Shown here in pieces: positions 9,459 to 17,380 of a stretch of 64,000 bases of DNA. Each line of letters begins with the position of its first letter. Positions within the stretch are counted from its first letter, which is position 1. Position numbers and translations under genes: made by a program. Source of the DNA: DATFFO01 sp963772815 (GTDB lineage Bacteria > Actinomycetota > Acidimicrobiia > Spongiisociales > ZC4RG35); the NCBI GenBank assembly GCA_963772815.1, contig CAVYYV010000004.1, positions 434,001 through 498,000 on the forward strand. Direction: 5' to 3'. Below the pieces are notes generated by a model that made no database searches, had not been told where the DNA came from, and worked only from the letters and a program-made list of their open reading frames with translations.

Positions 9459-9477
9459 AGGTGGGCGTTGCCCACCT
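9459..9477 (+). promoter_or_regulatory. Leader hairpin upstream of rimP
   Basis: AGGTGGGC-gtt-GCCCACCT is a perfect 8-bp stem with a 3-base loop, followed by ctttgttgt. It lies in the predicted 5' leader. Hairpins with a short T-rich tail at this place before rimP-nusA occur in other phyla. An attenuation role, possibly by NusA, is inference. Confidence 0.55.
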
Positions 9478-9525
9478 CTTTGTTGTGGAGAGGCAGTTTG
9501 AATAGACAACTGAACAATCGAGTAG

Positions 9526-9999
9526 ATGAGTACCAAGACCGCCCTGTGGGACATCACAGAGTCGTATCTGGTCGCCGAGCACCTCGAGCTCGACGACCTC
9601 GAAATGCTGGGCAAGGGCAAGTCGCGCAAGGTGCGTGTGGTGGTGGACGGTCAGAACCTCGACCTCGACCGCCTGGCCGAGGTCTCGAGGGGCCTCTCCC
9701 GGCTCTATGACGCCGAGTCTGACACTGAGGGCCCCTACCAACTCGAGGTGACCTCTCCCGGTCTGGAGCGAGCTCTCAAGCGACCGTCTCATTTCGTGAA
9801 GTCGACCGGTCGCGAGGTGGTTCTGAAGGCTCGCCAAGAAGATGGCCACGTCTTCTCCGGTCAGGGCGTGATCGCCGACGCAGACAACGCCAGCGTCATG
9901 GTCGACGTGGACGGTGTCCGACACCGCTACTCCTACGAGGACGTGATCTCGGCGCGAACGGTGTTCCGGTGGGAGCCGACTCCCAAACCGGGTAAGTGA
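9526..9999 (+). CDS. rimP: Ribosome maturation factor RimP
   Basis: RimP assists 30S subunit assembly. The 157-residue protein shows the family core (EVTSPGLERALKRPSHF) and a C-terminal Sm-like domain (DGVRHRYSYEDVISARTVF). The first residues (MSTKTALWDI) are less usual. It is the first gene of the nusA operon. Its TGA ends 11 bases before the nusA ATG. Confidence 0.93.
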   Translation: MSTKTALWDITESYLVAEHLELDDLEMLGKGKSRKVRVVVDGQNLDLDRLAEVSRGLSRLYDAESDTEGPYQLEVTSPGLERALKRPSHFVKSTGREVVLKARQEDGHVFSGQGVIADADNASVMVDVDGVRHRYSYEDVISARTVFRWEPTPKPGK

Positions 10000-10010
10000 G
10001 GAGAACGACG

Positions 10011-11318
10011 ATGCAGATCGATGCGCAGATGATGGATGCCCTGGAGTTGCTCGAACGCGAGCGGGGCGTCCCCGTCGAGATCCTCCTCGACGCGCTCGCC
10101 AATGCTCTCGTCTCCGCCTACAAGCGCTCGCCCGGGGCAGCCGAAGAGGCCAGGGTGACCATCGACCCAGACTCGGGCGACATCATCGTCTATGCCCAAG
10201 AGCTCGACGAAGACGGCAACGTGGTCGACGAGTGGGAAGACACCCCCGAGGACTTCGGGCGCATCGCCGCCCAGACCGCCAAGCAGGTGATCCAGCAGCG
10301 ACTCAGAGAGGTCAAGCGCGAGCAGGTGTTCGATCTCTACGAGGGGCGAGAAGGTGACCTGGTCACAGGGATCGTCCAGCAGATCGACAACCGATTCGCA
10401 ATTCTCGACCTGGGAGATGCCGAGGCGATCATGCCCGGCTCCGAGCGCATTCCCTACGAGCGGCTCCAGCGGGGCAACCGGGTCAAGGCATTGATCGTGG
10501 AGGTACGCGGTGAGGCAAAGGGCCCCCAGATCGTCGTGTCTCGCAGCCATCCCGATCTGGTGCGCCGTCTGCTGGAGCTGGAGGTCCCAGAGCTGGCCGA
10601 CGGCACGGTCGAGATCGTGGCCATCGCTCGGGAGCCCGGCCATCGCACCAAGATCGCCGTCCTGTCTCACGACCCCAACGTCGACGCCAAAGGTGCGGCC
10701 GTCGGGGCTCGAGGATCTCGGGTGCGTCAGGTGGTCAACGAGCTGAGGGGCGAGAAGGTCGATGTGGTGCAGTGGCGTCAAAACACAGCTGAGTTCATCG
10801 CCGAGGCACTCGGTCCGGCGCGTGTGAAGGAAGTCCAGATCGACGAGGAGACCAAGACCGCAACGGTGATCGTGGGTGAGCACCAGCTGTCCCTGGCAAT
10901 CGGCAAGGAAGGTCAGAACGCTCGTCTGGCGGCCCGACTCTCCGGCTACAAGGTCGACATCCGCTCCGATCGTGAGGGAGAGGAAGAGGAAGGGGCAGGA
11001 ACAGCGCCCGAGGGCGCGCCTGCCGAGGCCGTTGGAGCACCAGAGACCGCCGAGGCGGGGGAATCGGGAGGGGAGCCAGAAGGGGAACCGGCCGCTGAGG
11101 GGGACGAAACCCCGGCAGGTGAGACTGGAGACCAGCCGGACACGGAGAAGCCCGGTGCGGGTGAAGCGGTGACCAAGCTCGCCGCCGAGACAGCGCTCAG
11201 CGACGAAACAGAGCCTTCGGCCGGGGTCGCGGCTGGCGTCGAAGAGGCAGCCAAATCAGAGTCAGTGGCCGTGGACGCATCCGATGGGGACGATGGAGCG
11301 ACGTCAGAAGAAGAGTGA
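10011..11318 (+). CDS. nusA: Transcription termination/antitermination factor NusA
   Basis: NusA binds RNA polymerase and nascent RNA and sets pausing, termination and antitermination. From ATG 10011 the protein has 435 residues. They are an N-terminal RNAP-binding domain, an S1 domain (EGDLVTGIVQQIDNRFAILDL), two KH domains (ending LSLAIGKEGQNARLAAR), and a low-complexity acidic Glu/Ala/Pro-rich tail of about 110 residues. ATG 10011 has a GAGGAGAA Shine-Dalgarno; the GTG at 9996 overlaps the rimP stop and lacks one. infB follows after 12 bases. The small ylxR gene usually found between nusA and infB is absent. Confidence 0.97.
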   Translation: MQIDAQMMDALELLERERGVPVEILLDALANALVSAYKRSPGAAEEARVTIDPDSGDIIVYAQELDEDGNVVDEWEDTPEDFGRIAAQTAKQVIQQRLREVKREQVFDLYEGREGDLVTGIVQQIDNRFAILDLGDAEAIMPGSERIPYERLQRGNRVKALIVEVRGEAKGPQIVVSRSHPDLVRRLLELEVPELADGTVEIVAIAREPGHRTKIAVLSHDPNVDAKGAAVGARGSRVRQVVNELRGEKVDVVQWRQNTAEFIAEALGPARVKEVQIDEETKTATVIVGEHQLSLAIGKEGQNARLAARLSGYKVDIRSDREGEEEEGAGTAPEGAPAEAVGAPETAEAGESGGEPEGEPAAEGDETPAGETGDQPDTEKPGAGEAVTKLAAETALSDETEPSAGVAAGVEEAAKSESVAVDASDGDDGATSEEE

Positions 11319-11330
11319 GTTGGAGTAAGA

Positions 11331-13406
11331 GTGGCAAAAACACGGGTGTATGAGCTCGCCCGCGACCTGGGCGTGGAATCGAAGGATGTCCTCGAGCAGG
11401 CGCAAGAGCTAGGTCTGGAAGTGAAGACGGCCTCATCGGGCCTGGACGACTCCGAGGTGGAGCTGGTGACGCTCGCCCTGGCCGGCGAGGAAGAAGAGAC
11501 CACCGAGGCAGCAGGGCAGCCGATCGAGGACGCAGCCCCGGCTGAACCTGTCGAGCCCACCGAGCCCACCGAGCCCACGGAGACCGCTCCTGCCGACGCG
11601 TCGGTCGAGGAGCGGCCCGAGCCCGAGCCGGTGCCCGCTGAGGTGGGCATCGCCGAGGTACAGAGCGGCATGTCCGTGGAGGAGTTTGCTCAAGCGATCG
11701 GTCAGCCCACTCCCGAGGTAGTCAAGGCTCTCCTGACCCGAGGACGCCCGGCAGGGGCCACGGCGGTCATGCCCGAAGATCTGATGGAGGAGATCGCCGA
11801 GACAGCCGGCGTGATGGTGGACATCGTCGAGGCCCCCGAGCCTGAGCCGGCCCCGGTGGTCGCCGAACGCCCCACATTCGACGACTCAGCAGCCGATCTC
11901 GAGCCGCGTCCGCCGGTTGTGACGGTTATGGGTCACGTCGACCACGGCAAGACGACCGTTCTCGACAGGATCCGCAAGACCAACGTCGTGGCCGGTGAAG
12001 AAGGTGGGATCACCCAACACATCGGTGCCTACCAGGTGGATTTGAACGGCCGCAAGATCACCTTCATCGACACGCCCGGCCATGAGGCCTTCACCGCCCT
12101 CAGGGCCAGGGGGGCCAACATCACCGACATCGTGGTGCTGGTCGTTGCCGCAGACGACGGCGTCATGCCCCAGACCATCGAGGCCATCAGCCACGCCAAG
12201 GCGGCCGGAGTGAAGATGGTCGTGGCCATCAACAAGATGGACACCCCGGGTGCCGATCCGCTCAGGGTCAGGACGGAGCTCACCGAGCACGGAGTCATCA
12301 CCGAGGAATTGGGCGGGGACATAACCAGTGTGGAGATGTCGGCCGTCAATGGAGACGGCATAGACGACCTGTTGGAGATCATCGACCTTATCGCCCAGCT
12401 CGAGGACTACCAGGGCAATCCCAATGCCGACGCCTCCGGTGTCGTGGTCGAGGCGCAAATGGAGAAGGGCCGCGGGCCGGTTGCCTCGGTCATCGTGCAG
12501 CGGGGCACGCTGCACCAGGGCGATGCGTTCGTGGCCGGCCCGGTGGCCGGCCGGGTGCGGGCAATGGAGGACGACACCGGCTCCAGGCTGAAGAAGGCAC
12601 TCCCCTCCACACCCGTGCTGATAATGGGCTGGTCGGACGTACCGGCGGCGGGCGATTACTTCGAAGTCGTTGGGAACGACAAGGAAGCCCGCGCCGTGGC
12701 CGACGACCGCATGCAGGCGATCAAGGAAATCGAACAGGCCATCCCAAGCGCTCGGGAGCGCCTGGAGGGGTTGCTGGAACAGCTCCGCTCCGAGGACGCC
12801 ACACTCCGTCTGATCGTCAAAGCCGACGCTCAGGGCTCACTCGAAGCGCTCAGAGAGTCGATTGGCAAGATCGAGCGCGAGGGGGGAAAGATCGAGATAG
12901 TCCACGGAGGCGTGGGAGGGGTCAACGAGAACGACGTCACCCTGGCCGAGGTCACCGATGCCATCGTGGTGGGGTTCAACGTGCGGCCCGAGCCCAATGC
13001 CCGGCGCACCGCCGAGCGCGAAGGCATAGAGATCCGAACCTATGGCATCATCTACGAACTCTTGGACGACATCGAGCAGCTCCTGGTAGGCCAGCTGGCT
13101 CCCACCCAGGAGGAAGTGGTGCTGGGAACGGCCGAGGTTCGAGCCCTGTTCCGGGTGCCTCGGGCGGGGACTGTGGCCGGGTGCTACGTCACCGAGGGCG
13201 TGGTGCAGCGAGGGGCCAAGGCTCGACTTCTTCGCAACGGCGTCGTCGTCTACACCGGGTCCGTCGATTCCCTCAAGCGCTTCAAGGACGACGTGCGCGA
13301 GGTGTCATCGGGCTTCGAATGCGGCATCGGTCTGGCCAACTTCAACGACGTCAAGGAAGGCGACCTGATCGAGATTTATGAAATCCGCGAGGTTGCCCGC
13401 ACCTGA
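11331..13406 (+). CDS. infB: Translation initiation factor IF-2
   Basis: IF-2 is the GTPase that brings initiator fMet-tRNA to the 30S subunit. The 691-residue protein starts at GTG (MAKTRVYELARDLG). It has an IF2_N module, a short Glu/Pro/Thr-rich linker with near-tandem EPTEPTEPTE, a second IF2_N-like module, and then the G domain with GHVDHGKT, DTPGHE and NKMD, followed by domains II-IV. It is shorter than many actinobacterial IF-2 proteins (often 900 or more) because the linker is short. Confidence 0.97.
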   Translation: MAKTRVYELARDLGVESKDVLEQAQELGLEVKTASSGLDDSEVELVTLALAGEEEETTEAAGQPIEDAAPAEPVEPTEPTEPTETAPADASVEERPEPEPVPAEVGIAEVQSGMSVEEFAQAIGQPTPEVVKALLTRGRPAGATAVMPEDLMEEIAETAGVMVDIVEAPEPEPAPVVAERPTFDDSAADLEPRPPVVTVMGHVDHGKTTVLDRIRKTNVVAGEEGGITQHIGAYQVDLNGRKITFIDTPGHEAFTALRARGANITDIVVLVVAADDGVMPQTIEAISHAKAAGVKMVVAINKMDTPGADPLRVRTELTEHGVITEELGGDITSVEMSAVNGDGIDDLLEIIDLIAQLEDYQGNPNADASGVVVEAQMEKGRGPVASVIVQRGTLHQGDAFVAGPVAGRVRAMEDDTGSRLKKALPSTPVLIMGWSDVPAAGDYFEVVGNDKEARAVADDRMQAIKEIEQAIPSARERLEGLLEQLRSEDATLRLIVKADAQGSLEALRESIGKIEREGGKIEIVHGGVGGVNENDVTLAEVTDAIVVGFNVRPEPNARRTAEREGIEIRTYGIIYELLDDIEQLLVGQLAPTQEEVVLGTAEVRALFRVPRAGTVAGCYVTEGVVQRGAKARLLRNGVVVYTGSVDSLKRFKDDVREVSSGFECGIGLANFNDVKEGDLIEIYEIREVART

Positions 13407-13425
13407 GGCGGCGACTGCGACCACC

Positions 13426-13719
13426 ATGTGGGCCTGTGCGATCAGCGTCACGCTGAGGATCCCGGGGGTACGCTCGCTGAAGTCGAAGCGCTCCGTGCTC
13501 AGGCCCCACATCGAGCGTCTGCGGCGCCTGGCCTCGATCTCTGTGTCGGAGGTCGATCATCACGACGCCTGGCAGGTGGCCGGTCTTGGATTGGCGATCG
13601 TGGCACCGGATCGAGCCCACATGGAGGCGATCGTGGACAGGGCGCGCCGCTATCTGGACGCTCAGGCCGACATCGAACTGGTTGAATTCACCCTGGGCTA
13701 CCTTGAGGATCCGTCATGA
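13426..13719 (+). CDS. DUF503 (YlxP-like) protein
   Basis: This is a small protein of 97 residues from ATG 13426 (MWACAISVTLRIPGVRSLKSKR). It belongs to the DUF503/YlxP family, normally found between infB and rbfA and thought to act with ribosomes. The SLKSKR segment is the family hallmark. The frame begins 16 codons upstream inside infB, but that extension is poor in family likeness. Its TGA overlaps the rbfA ATG as ATGA, which implies translational coupling. The function is not known from the sequence. Confidence 0.85.
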   Translation: MWACAISVTLRIPGVRSLKSKRSVLRPHIERLRRLASISVSEVDHHDAWQVAGLGLAIVAPDRAHMEAIVDRARRYLDAQADIELVEFTLGYLEDPS

Positions 13720-14099
13720 CTTCTCGCATGCGCAAGGTGAATTCGACCATACGGGAGGTGCTGGCCGACGAGATCGAGCGCCTGACCGATCCGCGCTTGC
13801 ACATGGTTTCGGTGACCGGGGTCGATACCAGCCCTGACCTCCGCTCCGCGACGGTATTCATATCGACCCTGGACCTGGAGCGAGCTCCGGATGCGGTGGT
13901 GGCGCTGTCCAAGGCCTCCACGCGCCTTCAGGGAGCGCTGGCCAACCAGACCCGCATGAAATACACACCTCAGCTCTCGTTTGCCATTGACTCCGGAGTC
14001 GTGGAGGGCGAGAAGATCGAGCACCTACTTCGCCAGCTTCAGCCGGATCAGGAAGCCGGGAATATCTACGGATCGGACACCAACGGGGAGGAACCATGA
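13716..14099 (+). CDS. rbfA: 30S ribosome-binding factor A
   Basis: RbfA is a KH-like factor that matures the 16S rRNA 5' end and 30S subunits. The 127-residue protein shows the family pattern: MRKVNSTIREVLADEIERLTDPRL at the N-terminus and LRSATVFIS in the core. It overlaps the previous gene and the next one by 4 bases each (ATGA), marking a tightly coupled cistron. Confidence 0.94.
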   Translation: MTSRMRKVNSTIREVLADEIERLTDPRLHMVSVTGVDTSPDLRSATVFISTLDLERAPDAVVALSKASTRLQGALANQTRMKYTPQLSFAIDSGVVEGEKIEHLLRQLQPDQEAGNIYGSDTNGEEP

Positions 14100-15067
14100 C
14101 CTTGGACCGAGAGGACCTCGACCGGGTATGCCAGGCGTTGCTCGAAGCCGACGAGCTGACCATGGCCTGCCACATCGGCCCCGACGGTGATGCTCTGGGA
14201 TCGATGCTCGGGCTGGCCGTGGCGGCCCGGGAGGCCGGCAAGAAGGTGTGGCCTACCTTCGGGCAGCCGTTCGACCTGCCCCAGAACTACTCGTTCCTGC
14301 CCATCGACCTCCTCGTCCCACCGGGTGACGTAGAGACGGAGCCGAAGACCCTGGTGGCGTTCGACACGGGCGCCCCGGAGAGGTTGGGCGAACTGGCCGG
14401 CAACGCCAAGCGAGCCGGAACGGTGATCGTCATCGATCACCACGTCACCAACGCCGGATTCGGTGACCTGACCCTGGTCGACCCTGAGGCATCCTCCACG
14501 GCCGAGCTGACCATGGCGGTCATCAAGCGTTTGGGGTGGAGGATCGACCCCACGGTCGCTACCTGCCTGCTGACCGGCATCGTCACAGACACGGGCCGGT
14601 TCCAGTACTCGAACACCAGGCCCCGGACCCTGCAGGCGGCCTCACAACTGGTGGCTGCCGGCGCACATCCCGAAGTGATCGGCCAGCACATGTACGAGGA
14701 GACACCGTTCGGGTACCTCAAGGTGGCGGCCAAGGTGCTCGACAGGGCGGAGCTGGATCCCGAGCTGAGACTGGTATCGGCCGTGCTTCGACTCGAAGAC
14801 CTGGACGAGGCCGGGGTGGGTAGAGAGGACGTCGATGGGCTGATCGACCTGGTCCGGCTTCCACGGGAAGCGGATGTGGCCGCGCTGTTGAAGGTGTCTC
14901 TCGACGGCACGGTCAAAGGCTCCCTTCGATCCCGGGGTCGAGTGGACGTGGGTGCCATCGCGGCCGACCTGGGAGGTGGCGGCCACCACAACGCGGCCGG
15001 ATTCACGTTCCACGGCGATCCGGAGGGTGCCCTGAAGGCGGTGCGAGAGCGTTTGGTCAGTGGCTGA
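14096..15067 (+). CDS. DHH-family phosphoesterase, NrnA-like (nanoRNase/pAp phosphatase)
   Basis: This is a bifunctional oligoribonuclease and 3'-phosphoadenosine-5'-phosphate phosphatase by family. The 323-residue protein has the manganese motifs HIGPDGDALGS, VAFDTGA and VIDHH, and the DHHA1 C-terminal domain with GGGGHHNAAG. Its placement between rbfA and truB is the usual one. It overlaps rbfA by 4 bases and truB by 8. Confidence 0.92.
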   Translation: MTLDREDLDRVCQALLEADELTMACHIGPDGDALGSMLGLAVAAREAGKKVWPTFGQPFDLPQNYSFLPIDLLVPPGDVETEPKTLVAFDTGAPERLGELAGNAKRAGTVIVIDHHVTNAGFGDLTLVDPEASSTAELTMAVIKRLGWRIDPTVATCLLTGIVTDTGRFQYSNTRPRTLQAASQLVAAGAHPEVIGQHMYEETPFGYLKVAAKVLDRAELDPELRLVSAVLRLEDLDEAGVGREDVDGLIDLVRLPREADVAALLKVSLDGTVKGSLRSRGRVDVGAIAADLGGGGHHNAAGFTFHGDPEGALKAVRERLVSG

Positions 15068-15932
15068 GGGATTCCTGGTCGTAGACAAGGCCCCCGGCAT
15101 CACCAGCCACGACGTGGTGGCAGCCGTCCGGCGCGTCACGGGCGTTCGCAAGGTGGGGCACGCCGGCACCCTCGACCCTATGGCGACCGGTGTCGTCGTG
15201 GTCGCCATCGGCCGGGTGACCCGGTTGATCCGTTTCATCCAGGATCTGCCCAAGGAGTACCTGGCTACCGGGGTCTTTGGTGTGGCCACCGACTCCCTGG
15301 ATGCCGACGGCGCGGTCCTGGAGCGATCCCCGATGTCGATTACCGAGGCAGACCTCGAGGCGGTGTTGCCCCGTTTCACGGGTGCGCTCGACCAGATCCC
15401 TCCCATGGTGTCCGCCCTGAAAGTGGGTGGGGAGAGGCTCTACGAGCTGGCCCGACGCGGGGAGACGGTGGATCGACCGGCACGAACGGTGTTTGTCCAT
15501 GAGCTGGAGTCGACCGACTTCGCTCCCGGCCCCTACCCGGAGGTCGGCTTCCGGGTCGTGTGCGGAAAGGGCACCTATGTCCGCTCGCTGGTCGACGACA
15601 TGGCCCGCGCTCTTGGAGGCCGTGCCCATTTGAGCGAGCTACGACGGACGCGGGTGGGGTCGCTCGATCTCAGCATCTCGGTGCCCTCCAACGATCTGAC
15701 CGACTACGTATCCGTGATGCTCTCGCCGGCCGAGGCGCTGGCCGACCTGCCCCGGGTGATCGTCGACCCGGGTACAGCCGAAGGCGTGGCGCACGGAATG
15801 AAGTTCGCCACCGGTCCGCTGGGGGAGATCGAACCGGGACGCCCAACGGCCGTGGTGGACGAGACGGGTAGCCTCCTGGCCGTGTACCGACGTGAGGGTC
15901 ATCACACCCGGGCCGAGGTGGTTCTGTCGTGA
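15060..15932 (+). CDS. truB: tRNA pseudouridine-55 synthase
   Basis: TruB makes the T-loop pseudouridine in tRNAs. The 290-residue protein starts at GTG (MAEGFLVVDKAPGITSHD) and contains the catalytic aspartate motif HAGTLDPMATG and the RNA-binding stretches CGKGTYVRSL and ELRRTRVG. It has a C-terminal PUA-like region. The GTG lies inside the end of the upstream gene and its TGA overlaps the ribF GTG, so translation is probably coupled. Confidence 0.95.
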   Translation: MAEGFLVVDKAPGITSHDVVAAVRRVTGVRKVGHAGTLDPMATGVVVVAIGRVTRLIRFIQDLPKEYLATGVFGVATDSLDADGAVLERSPMSITEADLEAVLPRFTGALDQIPPMVSALKVGGERLYELARRGETVDRPARTVFVHELESTDFAPGPYPEVGFRVVCGKGTYVRSLVDDMARALGGRAHLSELRRTRVGSLDLSISVPSNDLTDYVSVMLSPAEALADLPRVIVDPGTAEGVAHGMKFATGPLGEIEPGRPTAVVDETGSLLAVYRREGHHTRAEVVLS

Positions 15933-16849
15933 ATGTGCTCGACTCCAACTGGGTGCCACCGCCGCCCTCAGGTGTGGCGATTGGCGTGTTCGACGGCGTC
16001 CATAGGGGACATGCCCAGGTAATCCGCCGCCTGGTGGCCCGGTGCCGGGAGCGGGGACTGGCTCCGGGTGTGCTCACCTTCGATCCGCACCCGGTCGAGG
16101 TGCTGGCGCCCGACTACGCCCCACCTCTCCTGATGCCCGTCCAGAGGAGGATCGAGGCGTTGCAGGCGCTCGGCATCGACTGGGTAGGAACTCTCGACCT
16201 GGGCGATGTCCGTCTTATGGAGCCCGAAGAGTTCGTGGTGAAGGTCCTGGTATCGCAGGCCACCACCAGGTTGGTCTCGGTGGGCGACGACTTCCGATTC
16301 GGGCGGGACCGTGCCGGCGACGTGTCCGTTCTCGAGTCGAGCGGGCTGGTGCACGGATTCGAGGTCGTACCGGTCGAGCTGGTTCATGATGAAGGCGGAG
16401 TCATCTCCTCTACCCGGATTCGCACCCTGCTCAGCGAAGCCAAGGTGGCCGAGGCCGCGAGGCTCCTGGGCCGGCCTCACCGTGTGGAAGGCACGGTGGT
16501 CCGGGGCGACTCCCGGGGCCGTGAGCTGGGATTCCCGACCGCCAACATGGTCCCTCCCCGGCGACAGGCGGTTCCCGCCAACGGAATCTACGCCGTCAGG
16601 GTGGAAGGCGATGTGTCCGCATCCGGGGTGGCCAGCATCGGAGTGCGTCCAACCTTCGGGTTGGGTGGCGAGCGTCTGCTGGAGGTGTACCTGTTCGACT
16701 TCGACCGGGACATCTACGGCGCTGCTCTCGGCGTGGATTTCATCGCCCACCTCAGAGACGAAGAGCGTTTCGACTCCGTCGACGGACTGGTCGCCCAGAT
16801 GAAGCGGGACGCGGCGGAGGCCCGTGCCATCCTCGAGGAGAGGCGCTGA
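15929..16849 (+). CDS. ribF: Bifunctional riboflavin kinase / FAD synthetase
   Basis: RibF turns riboflavin into FMN and then FAD. The N-terminal adenylyltransferase half shows IGVFDGVHRGH and SVGDDFRFGRDRAGD. The C-terminal kinase half shows GRELGFPTANM and LEVYLFDFDRDIYG. The length (306 residues) is typical. It starts at a GTG overlapping the truB stop. Confidence 0.96.
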   Translation: MNVLDSNWVPPPPSGVAIGVFDGVHRGHAQVIRRLVARCRERGLAPGVLTFDPHPVEVLAPDYAPPLLMPVQRRIEALQALGIDWVGTLDLGDVRLMEPEEFVVKVLVSQATTRLVSVGDDFRFGRDRAGDVSVLESSGLVHGFEVVPVELVHDEGGVISSTRIRTLLSEAKVAEAARLLGRPHRVEGTVVRGDSRGRELGFPTANMVPPRRQAVPANGIYAVRVEGDVSASGVASIGVRPTFGLGGERLLEVYLFDFDRDIYGAALGVDFIAHLRDEERFDSVDGLVAQMKRDAAEARAILEERR

Positions 16850-16883
16850 ACGAAGAGAGTTTTCACCAACCACGGCGGCGCGG

Positions 16884-16889
16884 TAACAT
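16884..16889 (+). promoter_or_regulatory. -10 box upstream of rpsO
   Basis: TAACAT lies 39 bases before the rpsO ATG and predicts a short leader. No clear -35 is seen. Confidence 0.4.
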
Positions 16890-16928
16890 GAATCGAGTTC
16901 CCCGAACCACATTCAGGTTTCACGCGCA

Positions 16929-17186
16929 ATGAAGACCACCCAAGAGATCGTGTCCGAGTACGGGCATCACGACAGCGACACCGGCTCACCCGAGGTTCAG
17001 GTTGCTCTCCTCTCGGAGCGAATCGGCCACCTGACGGAGCATCTGCGAGACCACAAGCACGACCATCACAGTCGGCGCGGCCTGCTGATGCTCGTCGGCA
17101 AGCGTCGCCGCCTGCTCGACTACCTCCATCGGGAAGACGTCGAGCGGTACAGGACACTGATCTCCAGGCTGGGTCTCCGGCGCTGA
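16929..17186 (+). CDS. rpsO: Ribosomal protein S15
   Basis: S15 is a primary 16S rRNA binding protein of the small subunit. The 85-residue protein carries the family core TGSPEVQVALLSERI, HLREH-like HLRDHKHDHHSRRGLL and KRRRLLDYL. It is followed by a 176-base gap with three hairpins and then pnp, the usual rpsO-pnp pair. Confidence 0.97.
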   Translation: MKTTQEIVSEYGHHDSDTGSPEVQVALLSERIGHLTEHLRDHKHDHHSRRGLLMLVGKRRRLLDYLHREDVERYRTLISRLGLRR

Positions 17187-17232
17187 GGGTTCGAGGCCGC
17201 CGCCCGGATGGGTCGCTGCCCCGTATTGAGCT

Positions 17233-17251
17233 CCGACCCGTATTGGGTCGG
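17233..17251 (+). terminator. Hairpin downstream of rpsO
   Basis: CCGACCC-gtatt-GGGTCGG is a 7-bp perfect stem 46 bases after the rpsO stop. It has no T run, so it may be a weak terminator or an RNA-stability element in an rpsO-pnp transcript. Confidence 0.45.
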
Positions 17252-17261
17252 GATCGAAAAT

Positions 17262-17340
17262 GGCGTGAGAGTCACGCCGACTAGACGGAGTCGGTCGGTT
17301 GTCAGTGGCCAGAACTCTGAGAACAGAGAGTTGACCACTG
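17262..17340 (+). promoter_or_regulatory. pnp leader with two further stem-loops
   Basis: GGCGTGA-gag-TCACGCC (17262-17278) is a 7-bp stem. The segment 17303-17340 folds as CAGTGG...CCACTG outside and AACTCT...AGAGTT inside, with a small internal loop. In Escherichia coli the pnp leader carries an RNase III-processed duplex used for autocontrol. A similar role here is inference from position and shape only. Confidence 0.4.
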
Positions 17341-17380
17341 CCAACGGGCCGAGCTCCTCGACATGAAGGGAGCACGCATA

